Shown piece by piece: positions 25,041 through 33,655 of a DNA stretch of 64,000 nt. Positions within the stretch are counted from its first letter, which is position 1, and each line of letters opens with the position of its first letter. Under the pieces are notes generated by a model that was given only the letters and a program-made list of their open reading frames with translations, was not told the DNA's origin and searched no databases. The position numbers and the translations under genes were made by a program. This stretch comes from Bacillota bacterium (GTDB taxonomy: Bacteria; Bacillota; Clostridia; Christensenellales; UMGS416), in assembly GCA_016281935.1 (NCBI GenBank), contig JAEEJN010000038.1, positions 1-64,000 of the forward strand, written 5' to 3'.

Positions 25041-26498
25041 ATGAGAGTCTGTCTTCTGAACGATTCTTTTCCGCCAATGATCGACGGAGTATCCAACACG
25101 GTCTTCAATTATGCCACCTTTGTGCAGAAGGATTTCGGCGACGCTGTTGTCCTGACGCCTGCTTATCCTCATGTTACAGATGATTATCCGTTTGAAGTCA
25201 TCCGGTATCCCAGCCTCGATATGACGCGTTTCATGGATGGCTACAGAACAGGACTGCCCCTGGACGCCAAAACGCATTACAGAATCTCTAAAAATCCGCC
25301 GGATATCATCCACAGCCATTGCCCTATGGTCTCGGGGGTCCTGGCGCGCGCACTGAAGGAAGAGACCGGTGCACCCTTGATTGGAACATATCATACCAAA
25401 TTCGATGAGGATCTGAAGAGGGTTCTGCACAACCCGCCGCTTGAAAAGATCGCCTGCAGAGCTATCGTGGATAATATGTCCGCCTGCGATGAAGTATGGG
25501 CGGTCAGCGAAGGAGCAGGGGAGAACCTGCGAAGCTTGGGATATCAGGGCGATTACCGTGTCATGCCCAACGGGGTGGATTTTCCCCTCGGAAGCACAAA
25601 GGGACCGCGAACTGAAAAACTTCGGGCAGGGCACGGAATCCCGGAAAGTGTTCCTGTCTTTATCTTTGTGGGACGTATGGTATGGTATAAAGGCCAGCGG
25701 CTGATCCTGGACGCTCTCCGAGAACTCAAAGATGAAGGGTTCGACTTCCGTATGGTTTTTATCGGCGGTGGAGAGAACAAGGAAGACGTCGAGAAATATG
25801 CGGACGTACAGGGGCTCGCCGACAACTGCATCTTTACAGGACCTATCCTGGATCGTGAACTTCTGCGGGACTATTTCAGTATGAGCAGCATGCTCCTTTT
25901 CCCTTCCGAATATGACACGAACGGCATCGTTGTGAGGGAAGCTGCGGCATGCGGACTTGGCTCTGTGCTTATTCGGAACAGCTGTGCTGCAGAAGGCATC
26001 CGGGACGGCCGGGAAGCTCTGCTCTGTGAACCGGATGCAAGGGATATGGCAAACAGACTCCGGGAAATGGTACGGGATCCGGCTCAAATGTCCTGGATCG
26101 GGAAAATGGCACAGAACGATATTTACATTTCCTGGGAGGATGCCGTGACTATGGCACATGCCCGTTATGAAGTGCTTCTGGAGGAGAAAAAAGCAGGAAG
26201 ACTCACAGGAACACGCAGTGTCACGACGGAAATGCTTGCATTGAATGCCGAGATGCAGGCCAGTATGAACCGGATATTCCGTACTCAGGAAAAAGTTCGC
26301 CTGCAGATGAACACCTTCCGAAAGAACTATGCCCGTCGTGTGCTTCGCGATGAATACAGGGCCAGATTCCGTATGCGCGCGATGCGCAGAGAAGTGGAAA
26401 AGACAAGCCGGCAGCTCAAGGTTCGGGCACGCTGGACTTATCGCGGATTCAGTTCCCTGCGGCGCAGAATCCTGGAAGAGATCGAGAGATATCTCTGA
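25041..26498 (+). CDS. Glycosyltransferase, family 4 (group 1)
   Basis: A 485-residue GT-B glycosyltransferase. The N-terminal domain begins VCLLNDSFPPMIDGVSN, typical of the family, with HSHCPMVSGVLAR; the C-terminal nucleotide-sugar domain holds FVGRMVWYKGQ and FPSEYDTNGIVVREAAACG, the E-x7-E type motif. The final roughly 90 residues are very basic and helical, an addition that may bind membrane or lipid acceptor. Start at 25041 follows AAAGGAGA; the open extension to 24984 covers the promoter. Close relatives often act in glycolipid synthesis, but the product is not predictable here. Confidence 0.85.
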   Translation: MRVCLLNDSFPPMIDGVSNTVFNYATFVQKDFGDAVVLTPAYPHVTDDYPFEVIRYPSLDMTRFMDGYRTGLPLDAKTHYRISKNPPDIIHSHCPMVSGVLARALKEETGAPLIGTYHTKFDEDLKRVLHNPPLEKIACRAIVDNMSACDEVWAVSEGAGENLRSLGYQGDYRVMPNGVDFPLGSTKGPRTEKLRAGHGIPESVPVFIFVGRMVWYKGQRLILDALRELKDEGFDFRMVFIGGGENKEDVEKYADVQGLADNCIFTGPILDRELLRDYFSMSSMLLFPSEYDTNGIVVREAAACGLGSVLIRNSCAAEGIRDGREALLCEPDARDMANRLREMVRDPAQMSWIGKMAQNDIYISWEDAVTMAHARYEVLLEEKKAGRLTGTRSVTTEMLALNAEMQASMNRIFRTQEKVRLQMNTFRKNYARRVLRDEYRARFRMRAMRREVEKTSRQLKVRARWTYRGFSSLRRRILEEIERYL

Positions 26499-26513
26499 CG
26501 GTCGGTTCCGCTC

Positions 26514-26557
26514 ATACAGCAAAGATCCTCGCATCGATGCGAGGATCTTTGCTGTAT
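26514..26557. terminator. Perfect 44-base palindrome, bidirectional terminator
   Basis: Two 22-base arms, fully complementary with no spacer (ATACAGCAAAG...CTTTGCTGTAT). It lies exactly between two convergent genes and has A-tracts and T-tracts inside the arms rather than after them. Confidence 0.8.
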
Positions 26558-26563
26558 CGCTTA

Positions 26564-27631
26564 TCAGACCGTCTGGAGTTCCCGGGTATAGGAATTCAGG
26601 CTGCGATGTCCGTCTTCCGTGACTTCCACGAGATTCTCGATGCGGACACCAAACCGTCCGGGAAGGTAGATGCCGGGTTCGATTGAAAAGACCATTCCGG
26701 GCTGTGCTACGACATCGCTTACTGCGCTGACATCCGGGTACTCATGTACGTCCATTCCGATGTTGTGACCGGTTCTGTGAGTAAAATACGGGCCGTATCC
26801 GGCGTTCTCGATCACGCTTCGTGCGGCTCTGTCGATCTCTTTCAGCGGAATGCCCGGTGCAACGGTATCCATGGCCGAAAGATGGGCTTCGAGCACGGTC
26901 TCATAGACTTTTTTCTGCTCATCCGTAGGTTCGCCGCAGAAAACAGTGCGGGTCATGTCGCTGTGATAGCCTTTCCAGGGGGAACCGATATCGATAACGA
27001 CACTGTCGCCCTTCTTCAATACTGCCGTGCCGCCCGCATGGTGAGGATCTGCTGCGTGCGCCCCGAAACTGACGATGGCAAAGGCAGGGACCGGCAGCCC
27101 GTGATCTGTGTACAGCCGCTTCAGGATCTCCGTGACTTCGTCTTCCCGAATCCCTTCATGAAGTGAACGGATCGTTCCCTCGATGACAAGATCGTTGCGT
27201 CTGGAAGCTTCCCGCATAAGGGCCAGTTCGTCTTCGCTTTTGATCATTCGTACTTCCTGCAGAGGAAGGCTCCCCAGGACAGGACGGGTCGTTCCGGGCA
27301 GAGCATCCAGCAGCGGCAGAATGAATCGGCCCTGCCATGAGCCATCTATCCCGACCGTGCCTTCCGGCACGGCGGGAATGATATCCTTCAACGGATTTTC
27401 AGTATCTTTATGAGTGTATACGGGGCAGCCGAGATCGGGTGTGGGGAACAATTCATTCGTGAAAAACGATGCTTGCCCGTCTTTCTTCAGGAACAATACT
27501 GCCAGACGTTCCCCGGGATCGGGACGATATCCGGTCAGATAGGCGATATGGCTGGGGTCTGTTACGATAAGACTGTCCAAACAATGCCTCGTCATGGCTG
27601 CAAGGACGGTGTCCAAACGTTTCCTGTTCAT
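26564..27631 (-). CDS. Xaa-Pro aminopeptidase-type metallopeptidase (M24B)
   Basis: A 355-residue cytoplasmic aminopeptidase that removes N-terminal residues preceding proline. The N-terminal creatinase-like domain is followed by the pita-bread fold with metal ligands visible as Asp in VVIDIGSP and HSDMTRTVF, His in HRTGHNIGMDVHE, Glu in FSIEPGIYLP and Glu in GVRIENLV. The start at 27631 is set by AGGAGG; an in-frame codon at 27661 overlaps the promoter -10. A strong promoter lies at 27689-27661. Single gene, convergent with the glycosyltransferase. Confidence 0.9.
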   Translation of the reverse strand: MNRKRLDTVLAAMTRHCLDSLIVTDPSHIAYLTGYRPDPGERLAVLFLKKDGQASFFTNELFPTPDLGCPVYTHKDTENPLKDIIPAVPEGTVGIDGSWQGRFILPLLDALPGTTRPVLGSLPLQEVRMIKSEDELALMREASRRNDLVIEGTIRSLHEGIREDEVTEILKRLYTDHGLPVPAFAIVSFGAHAADPHHAGGTAVLKKGDSVVIDIGSPWKGYHSDMTRTVFCGEPTDEQKKVYETVLEAHLSAMDTVAPGIPLKEIDRAARSVIENAGYGPYFTHRTGHNIGMDVHEYPDVSAVSDVVAQPGMVFSIEPGIYLPGRFGVRIENLVEVTEDGHRSLNSYTRELQTV

Positions 27632-27660
27632 TGAAAGACCTCCTGTTTTTTCTCGGTTCA

Positions 27661-27689
27661 ATCCTAAAACAGCAGAGGGGACTTGTCAA
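27661..27689 (-). promoter_or_regulatory. Promoter for the Xaa-Pro aminopeptidase gene
   Basis: On the - strand TTGACA (27689-27684), 17-base spacer, TAGGAT (27666-27661). Confidence 0.75.
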
Positions 27690-27690
27690 G

Positions 27691-27702
27691 AAAAGCGCTT
27701 TG
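27691..27702. promoter_or_regulatory. Possible cre-like / LacI-family operator
   Basis: Palindromic core AAAGCGCTTT (27692-27701), matching the centre of catabolite-responsive elements, directly upstream of the aminopeptidase -35 and about 115 bases before the GH51 gene at 27816. The outer TG/CA positions do not match, so it is only a candidate. Confidence 0.35.
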
Positions 27703-27784
27703 CATTTGGAAGTTTTGGAGAATCGGATCATGAGGCAGGAAAAGGTAAGACGGTAGCGAATTGAGTAAATGTATAAAGTACGAT

Positions 27785-27800
27785 CCGGGCAGAAACCCGG
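27785..27800 (+). promoter_or_regulatory. Leader hairpin before the ribosome-binding site
   Basis: CCGGG/CCCGG stem around a six-base loop, ending next to the GAAAGGAG site of the TTG-initiated GH51 gene. A TATAAA (27772-27777) just upstream could be its -10, though no good -35 is seen. Confidence 0.4.
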
Positions 27801-27815
27801 GAAAGGAGACCCAGA

Positions 27816-30260
27816 TTGAGTAAGATCACAGTACGCACTAAAGAGGTAAGGTTCCCCGTTACAGATACCCTGTACGGCCTCTTCTTCGAGGATATCAACC
27901 GTTCCGGAGACGGCGGTCTGTATCCTGAAATGATCCGCAACCGCACCTTCGAGGATTCCCTGATCCCCGGCGGCTGCATCGCAGCGGATGATGAACACAC
28001 TGCATTTCTGAGCGAAAAAGGATGGCGCGGTGAATTCAATCACGGCGAAGGTATGGATGCCTGGATCGAAGAGAACCAGTACCCCTATACGCCTATTCCC
28101 GCCTGGTATGCTGAGAATGCGACACTTGAGTTGGATGAGAAGGATACTCTGAATGCCAAACGTACTGCCGCATTGAAGATTGTCTTCGGCAAAAACGGAT
28201 GCGCCTACAATACAGGCTATATCGGTGTTTCCGTGAAAAAGGGTGAAGCGTATAACTTCTATATGTTTGCCAAAGCCTGCTGCGACGTCAAAGTCCGGAT
28301 CCGTCTGGCTTCCGCGTGCGGCTGCAAAGTTTATGCCGAGACTGAATTCACGGTGCATGACAAAGGCTATGCCCGCTACGATGCTGTTCTCGTTGCATCC
28401 GGAGATGACAACGATGCCCGTTTTGAGATCTGTGCCGATGACGCAGAAGTGAAGCTCGGCTTCATTTCCCTTATGCCTGCTGATACATACAACGGACATG
28501 GACTTCGCAAGGACATCATGGAGATGCTGGCCGGCCTCTCTCCCAAGTTCATGCGTTTCCCCGGAGGCTGCATCGTGGAAGGCTTCAACAGGGAATCCCT
28601 GCTGCGCTTCTCCAACATGATCGGACCGGTCTGGGAACGTCCTACGAACTGGAACCTGTGGGCCTACCGCACGACGAACGGTCTCGGATTCCATGAATGG
28701 CTGCAGATGTGTGAAGACCTCGGCATGAAGAAAATGTGGGTCTTCAACTGCGGTCTGACCTGTCAGGGCCGCAAACCCACTTATTTCGAGGGCGATGAAC
28801 TGGATGATCTGCTTCAGGAAGCCGTTGACGCCATCGAGTATGCAACGGCACCCGTTGGAACCAAGTGGGGCGATGCCCGCGCAGCGGCGGGCCATCCAGA
28901 ACCTTTCGGAATGGACTATGTCGAGATCGGCAACGAGAACCGCGGCCCCGAGTACTTCAAGCGTTATGAGAAGGCTTACAAGCTGCTCAAGGAAAAGTAT
29001 CCTCAGATCACTTTCCTTGCCAACATGCATGTTGAACAGGAAGCCGGTCTGCCTGCCGATATCGTAGACGAGCACTTCTACAACACGCCGGAGTTCTTCA
29101 TCGAACGCCGCAACATGTATGACAACTATGACCGTAAGGGACCGAAGATCTTCGTAGGCGAATATGCAGTGACCCAGGGAGCTCCCGGCCCCGGCACGCT
29201 GCATGCTGCGATCGGTGAATCCGCCTATCTGCTGGGTGTGGAGCGCAATCAGGATCTGGTACAGTTGACGGCATATGCTCCCCTGTTCGAAAATGTCAAC
29301 TTCTATAACTGGTATCCGAACCTTATCTGTTTCGACAACCACAGGGTCTACGGAATCCCGACCTATCACGCTCTGGCGCTTCTGGGAAGCAACCGCGGAA
29401 AGAACGTGGTCGTAACGGAAGACTGTGCGGCTACGGTCTACAAAAAAACTGTCGGCCTTCCCGGCATGGTGAGCGCTCTGCCCGGAATGCGTGTGCGCAA
29501 CGTTACCGTGAACGGCAAACCGGCTGAACTGGGTTACCGCCTGATGGGCAACGTGGAAAAGCAGGGCGACGAGTTTGTGTCCGTCGAATATCGTGATCCG
29601 GCAAGCCAGGGAATCGGCGTGCCCGAGATCCGCGCCTGGATGACCTTCGGCACGGAGCCTATGGAGGCATATGATTCTTCCATGGATATCTATGTCGAGA
29701 AGGATCTGCCTGTCGTCATTCCGATCTTCTCCCGGAAGCATCCCCGTGACCGTGTGAACGACTGGATCATGCGCTGCTGCCGCAAGTATGAATGGACGCT
29801 GGACAACGGCAAGTCCATCGTGGCTGATCCTATGAACTACTGTGATGACATCCGTCTCTGTGATGACGTGGATTTCGAACTGACCGAAGGCTGGCATACC
29901 TTCCGCGTGAATGCAAACCAGAAAACAGCTGAAGTGTATGTGGACGGACAGCTGATCCAGACGGCTCAGATGCCCAGCTATCCTGACGTCTTCTCTTCTG
30001 CAGATACGACGGATGACGAAGTGATCCTCAAGTTCGTCAATTTCAAGGACGAGACGGACGACGTGGAGATTGAACTCGACTGTGACGTGGAATCTGCCTA
30101 TTGCGCCAAGATCCTGACAGGTGAGGCGACCGCCATGAACACGATCGATGCACTTGAGAACGTAAAGCCCGTGACAAAGGCGTTGGACGGTGCAGCCCGT
30201 TCCTTCACATTCAAAGCGCCTGCAAATGCTCTGTGCATCCTGCGCCTGAAGAAAAAATAA
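27816..30260 (+). CDS. GH51 alpha-L-arabinofuranosidase-type enzyme (GEYA subgroup, TTG start)
   Basis: An 814-residue GH51 protein closest in key motifs to the one at 2410: LYGLFFEDINRSGDGG, MRFPGGCIVEGF, acid/base Glu374 in EIGNEN, nucleophile Glu449 in VGEYAVTQG. Start codon is TTG, placed by the GAAAGGAG site and by alignment of the N-terminus with its paralogues. The barrel-to-tail region lacks part of the linker seen in the other copies and has an added basic stretch near SRKHPRDRVNDW. No signal peptide. Divergent from the aminopeptidase gene, with which it may share an operator. Confidence 0.9.
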   Translation: MSKITVRTKEVRFPVTDTLYGLFFEDINRSGDGGLYPEMIRNRTFEDSLIPGGCIAADDEHTAFLSEKGWRGEFNHGEGMDAWIEENQYPYTPIPAWYAENATLELDEKDTLNAKRTAALKIVFGKNGCAYNTGYIGVSVKKGEAYNFYMFAKACCDVKVRIRLASACGCKVYAETEFTVHDKGYARYDAVLVASGDDNDARFEICADDAEVKLGFISLMPADTYNGHGLRKDIMEMLAGLSPKFMRFPGGCIVEGFNRESLLRFSNMIGPVWERPTNWNLWAYRTTNGLGFHEWLQMCEDLGMKKMWVFNCGLTCQGRKPTYFEGDELDDLLQEAVDAIEYATAPVGTKWGDARAAAGHPEPFGMDYVEIGNENRGPEYFKRYEKAYKLLKEKYPQITFLANMHVEQEAGLPADIVDEHFYNTPEFFIERRNMYDNYDRKGPKIFVGEYAVTQGAPGPGTLHAAIGESAYLLGVERNQDLVQLTAYAPLFENVNFYNWYPNLICFDNHRVYGIPTYHALALLGSNRGKNVVVTEDCAATVYKKTVGLPGMVSALPGMRVRNVTVNGKPAELGYRLMGNVEKQGDEFVSVEYRDPASQGIGVPEIRAWMTFGTEPMEAYDSSMDIYVEKDLPVVIPIFSRKHPRDRVNDWIMRCCRKYEWTLDNGKSIVADPMNYCDDIRLCDDVDFELTEGWHTFRVNANQKTAEVYVDGQLIQTAQMPSYPDVFSSADTTDDEVILKFVNFKDETDDVEIELDCDVESAYCAKILTGEATAMNTIDALENVKPVTKALDGAARSFTFKAPANALCILRLKKK

Positions 30261-30272
30261 GAACAACGACTG

Positions 30273-30299
30273 AAGGGGCCGGGCGACCGGCCCCTTTCC
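30273..30299 (+). terminator. Rho-independent terminator, fourth complete GH51 gene
   Basis: Ten-base stem AAGGGGCCGG/CCGGCCCCTT around GCGA. The T tract is short. Confidence 0.75.
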
Positions 30300-30617
30300 C
30301 ATCGGGAGGGCATGAGGAGCTGTGGGTATTGCACAGTATGTGCATAAAGTCATGCCCGGTGTCTGGATCCCGGACGAAGACCGCGCTTTCATTAGCTGTC
30401 TGCTCCAGGGACTCGACCGCGCCTTCTTGAATGACATCATGAACAGCATCTGTGATGCAGAATAGCTATCCGAGAGATCACAGATCTCCCTGTCACTGAT
30501 GTGAACACCCATGGTCGTCCTGACCGCATCTTTGAATAACTGTTTTTTCTCTTGATCCGGACAATCCGTCATCTGGCAGAAACCCAAAGACAGCTTCTCT
30601 GCGAAACTGTCTTTTTG
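30300..30617. other. Unexplained interval with small open frames, ending in a terminator
   Basis: No gene can be named. On the + strand a 47-codon frame from GTG at 30322 to 30465 has ordinary protein composition. On the - strand, two frames in succession (roughly 30575-30440, then 30455-30300 in another frame) also look protein-like, as if a gene of about 90-100 codons carried a frameshift. At 30586-30617 AAAGACAG/CTGTCTTT with a T-run forms a + strand terminator although no recognised + gene lies before it. Confidence 0.3.
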
Positions 30618-30686
30618 TTATGGATTATGATCGGTACGGCTCTGATCCGCATTCTACTATATTTGGTGGAGGCCCACACCTTGTGT

Positions 30687-30715
30687 TTGCCTTCTGTCTC
30701 AAGATTTTGTATAAT
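30687..30715 (+). promoter_or_regulatory. Promoter for the galactokinase-like operon
   Basis: TTGCCT (30687-30692), 17-base spacer, perfect TATAAT (30710-30715). Confidence 0.8.
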
Positions 30716-30752
30716 AAGAGACGGTGAATCATATATAAAGGAGAAATATGCC

Positions 30753-32000
30753 ATGGATCCTTCCAGGGAAATGCTCTTTACCGAGCTGTATGGCTCTTCT
30801 GTTCAGGCTCAGAAACGTATCGACGCAGTTTGCGCCCGCTTTGAGCATTATTATGGGACGGCTCCCTACCGCATCTTTTCCGCCCCCGGCCGCAGTGAAG
30901 TGGGAGGAAACCACACGGATCATAATCACGGACGGGTGCTCGCCGCTGCCGTCAGCGTTGATACACTGGCTGTCGTCCGCCCCAATGGCACGAGCATCGT
31001 GCGTTATCGTTCGGAGGGGTTCCGCGGAGAATCCGAATACAGTGTGGATCTGTCAGATCTCTCGATTGTAGAGGCCGAAAAGGGCAACAGCGCGGGCATG
31101 GTGCGCGGTATCGCAGCCCGTATGGCCGAATTGGGTTACAAAGTCGGAGGCTTCGACGCTTATACGTCCAGCCGCGTTCTGAGAGGATCCGGACTGTCAT
31201 CTTCTGCTGCGTTTGAGGTCCTGATTACCGCGGTTCTGGACGGCCTTTTCAACAAGGGAGACATGAGTCCCATTCTTCGCGCTCAGATCTCTCAGTTCGC
31301 TGAAAACATCTATTTCGGAAAGCCCAGCGGACTGATGGATCAGATGGCTTCTTCCGTGGGCGGACTTGTGACTATCGACTTTGAAGATACGGAGAACCCG
31401 AAGGTCGAGAAGGTCGACGTGGATTTCACCCGTTCCGGCTGTCAGCTGGTCGTCGTGGATACCCGGGGAAGCCATGCGAACCTGACAGACCAGTATGCTT
31501 CGATCCCTGTCGAGATGAAGAGTGTTGCCGAACAGTTCGGCGTATCCTTCCTGCGGGAGATCGAGCCCGCAGAATTCTATCGAAGACTGCCGGATCTTGT
31601 GGGTAAAGTATCCGACAGAGCTCTTCTGAGGGCTGTACATTTCTTTGCGGAGAACGACCGTGTGAGCAGTGAAGTGGATGCTCTGAAACATGAGGATTTC
31701 AAAGCTTTCTTCAGACTGGTTCGTGAATCCGGTCATTCTTCCTTTGAGTATCTGCAGAATGTCTGTGCCGCAGGCCAGACAGAGCAGCGCTATGCGCTTG
31801 CTCTGGCTCTCTGTCAGTCCGTTCTGGGCGACGAAGGAGCATGGCGGGTACACGGCGGCGGCTTTGCCGGGACCGTCCAGGCTTTTGTGCCTGAAGCTAA
31901 GCTCGGCCTGTTTATGGAGCGAATGGAAGCTGTCTTTGGACGTGGTTCCGTTCAGGTCCTGTCTGTGCGCCCCTATGGCGCAGTGGAGCTTTCTCTGTGA
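30753..32000 (+). CDS. Galactokinase-like GHMP sugar kinase
   Basis: A 415-residue cytoplasmic GHMP kinase with all three motifs: APGRSEVGGNHTDHN (galactokinase signature region), GSGLSSSAAFEVL (phosphate loop) and GGGFAGTVQAF. The catalytic-base Asp is present in GLMDQMASS. In classical GalK the signature reads GEHTDYN and its Glu contacts galactose; here the position is Asn53, so the true sugar may not be galactose. Start at 30753 follows AAAGGAG. The stop overlaps the GTG start of tsaE. No galT, galE or galM lies in the window. With arabinofuranosidases nearby, an arabinose- or other sugar-1-kinase role is possible but unproven. Confidence 0.8.
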   Translation: MDPSREMLFTELYGSSVQAQKRIDAVCARFEHYYGTAPYRIFSAPGRSEVGGNHTDHNHGRVLAAAVSVDTLAVVRPNGTSIVRYRSEGFRGESEYSVDLSDLSIVEAEKGNSAGMVRGIAARMAELGYKVGGFDAYTSSRVLRGSGLSSSAAFEVLITAVLDGLFNKGDMSPILRAQISQFAENIYFGKPSGLMDQMASSVGGLVTIDFEDTENPKVEKVDVDFTRSGCQLVVVDTRGSHANLTDQYASIPVEMKSVAEQFGVSFLREIEPAEFYRRLPDLVGKVSDRALLRAVHFFAENDRVSSEVDALKHEDFKAFFRLVRESGHSSFEYLQNVCAAGQTEQRYALALALCQSVLGDEGAWRVHGGGFAGTVQAFVPEAKLGLFMERMEAVFGRGSVQVLSVRPYGAVELSL

Positions 32001-32449
32001 TCGAACGGCACAGCGCTTCACGCGCCGAAACGGAAATTCTCGGGGCAGCTTTGGCACGCATACTGCGCAGAGGTGACGTTGTGACTCTCTCGGGAGCCAT
32101 GGGTGCGGGAAAGACGGTGCTTGTGAATGGAATCGTTCGTGCCCTGGGTTCGGATGAGGACGCAGCAAGTCCCACATTTGCCCTGGCTCACGAATACCCG
32201 ACGGATCCGCCTGTTGTGCATATGGATGCCTGCAGACTTGAAAACGAGAAGGAATTCCAGTCGGCGGGAATGGAAGAGTATCTGGGTGGGGAAGCTGTCT
32301 GCCTTCTGGAATGGCCTGATGCCGGAATCCGTTTTCTGCCCGATTCCAGGCTTGATATCCTTATCCGCGGCTGCGGAGATGAAGAAAGGACGATTTATCT
32401 GCGCCCTGTAGGTAATGACTGGGAAATGCGGATGGAGGATTTTGAATGA
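31997..32449 (+). CDS. tsaE: tRNA t6A37 biosynthesis ATPase TsaE
   Basis: A 150-residue P-loop protein with Walker A GAMGAGKT (Lys39) and the family segment SPTFALAHEY. TsaE is the ATPase that resets the TsaB-TsaD complex making N6-threonylcarbamoyl-adenosine in ANN-decoding tRNAs. GTG start overlaps the kinase stop (GTGA), and the end overlaps tsaB (ATGA), so the three genes are translationally coupled. Confidence 0.93.
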   Translation: MIERHSASRAETEILGAALARILRRGDVVTLSGAMGAGKTVLVNGIVRALGSDEDAASPTFALAHEYPTDPPVVHMDACRLENEKEFQSAGMEEYLGGEAVCLLEWPDAGIRFLPDSRLDILIRGCGDEERTIYLRPVGNDWEMRMEDFE

Positions 32450-33144
32450 AGATCCTTGTATGCGATACGTCGGGACAGATCGCGTCCTGCGCTCTCGCAG
32501 AAGAGGGCAGGATCGCAGCGGAGATCAATCTGCGTCACGGATTGACCCATTCTGAAAAACTGCTGCCGGTGGTCGAATCTGCATTGGAGCTTGCTGACTG
32601 GACGTTCCGGGATCTGGATGCGTTAGGCATAGTAGCCGGGCCCGGTTCTTTTACGGGACTCAGGATCGGTGCCGCGACTGTCAAAGGGCTTGCCTTTGCT
32701 TTGAATCTCCCTGTCGTTCCCGTGGGGACACTGGAGGCTCTGGCATGGAATCTGCCCGGATATCGCGGAACGGTGGTCCCTCTTCTGGATGCAAGACGTG
32801 GTGAGGTATATGCAGCTGCCTATCGATGGAGCGGGGAAGAGTGGGATGAGATCCTGCCGCCCCGGGCGGAAAAGCTGATAGAGTTTCTCTCCTGCCTGAC
32901 GGCTGAAGGACATTGTGCCTTTCTAGGAGACGGCGTAGCTCCGAATGAGGCGTTGCTGCGGGAGTTCCCAGGTGCCTTTCTCGTTCCGGAAACGTTGAGG
33001 CTGCAGAGGGCTTCGGGAGCCGCACAGGCAGCCCTGCAGCATGCTGCAAAGGGAGAATTCCTGTCTGCGGAAGCTTTCCTGCCGGATTATCTGCGGGATT
33101 CTTCCGCTGTACCCCCCGAAGGACTGAAGCTATGGGATTTTTAG
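32446..33144 (+). CDS. tsaB: tRNA t6A37 biosynthesis protein TsaB
   Basis: A 232-residue ASKHA-fold scaffold protein that partners TsaD in threonylcarbamoyl transfer. Recognised by ILVCDTSGQIASCAL at the N-terminus, HGLTHSEKLLPVV and AGPGSFTGLRIGAATVKGL. Overlaps tsaE by four bases and rimI by thirteen. The order tsaE-tsaB-rimI is standard in Bacillota; tsaD, often next, is not in this window. Confidence 0.93.
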   Translation: MKILVCDTSGQIASCALAEEGRIAAEINLRHGLTHSEKLLPVVESALELADWTFRDLDALGIVAGPGSFTGLRIGAATVKGLAFALNLPVVPVGTLEALAWNLPGYRGTVVPLLDARRGEVYAAAYRWSGEEWDEILPPRAEKLIEFLSCLTAEGHCAFLGDGVAPNEALLREFPGAFLVPETLRLQRASGAAQAALQHAAKGEFLSAEAFLPDYLRDSSAVPPEGLKLWDF

Positions 33145-33629
33145 AAGACAACGGGATCCGTCGCATGCGGTTGGAAGACGCTGAAGAAGCTGCCGAGATC
33201 GACAGACTGTCTTTTGCTTTGCCTTGGTCGGCAGGGTCCTATGCACAGGAGACGAAGAACCCGGTAGCCTGGTATTATGTCCTGGAACGGGATGGCCTGA
33301 TTGCCGCAATGTCCGGCATGTGGCTCATCCTTGGCGAGGGACAGATCACGACAATCGCGGTGCGTCCTGAATACCGTAGACAGGGACTTGGAAGGATCAT
33401 GCTCCGCGCCATGCTCACGGTAGCCTATGAGGAACTGAATGTAACTGAGATGAGTCTTGAAGTTCGGCCCTCCAACATGCCCGCCCGAAACCTGTATCGG
33501 TCTATGGGATTCGTTGAGGAAGGAAGAAGACGCCGCTATTACGAAGACAACGGCGAAGACGCCATCATCATGTGGAATCACGATACGCTGCCCGCCATAA
33601 ACGGGGAGCTCTACCCGACAACAGACTGA
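33132..33629 (+). CDS. rimI: Ribosomal-protein-alanine N-acetyltransferase RimI-like
   Basis: A 165-residue GNAT protein. Acetyl-CoA motif IAVRPEYRRQGLGRIML and the RimI-type C-terminal LEVRPSNMPARNLYRSMGF are clear. In enterobacteria RimI acetylates the N-terminal alanine of ribosomal protein S18; in other bacteria the targets may be broader. Its place right after tsaB supports the name. It starts inside the tsaB end. Confidence 0.85.
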   Translation: MGFLEDNGIRRMRLEDAEEAAEIDRLSFALPWSAGSYAQETKNPVAWYYVLERDGLIAAMSGMWLILGEGQITTIAVRPEYRRQGLGRIMLRAMLTVAYEELNVTEMSLEVRPSNMPARNLYRSMGFVEEGRRRRYYEDNGEDAIIMWNHDTLPAINGELYPTTD

Positions 33630-33655
33630 GCGGCTGAGACCGCCGGGAGGAAGAA

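Noticed and set aside
3-30260. Long direct repeats between GH51 genes as a transposon
   Set aside because: The similarity is limited to the coding sequences; there are no transposase genes, terminal inverted repeats or target duplications.
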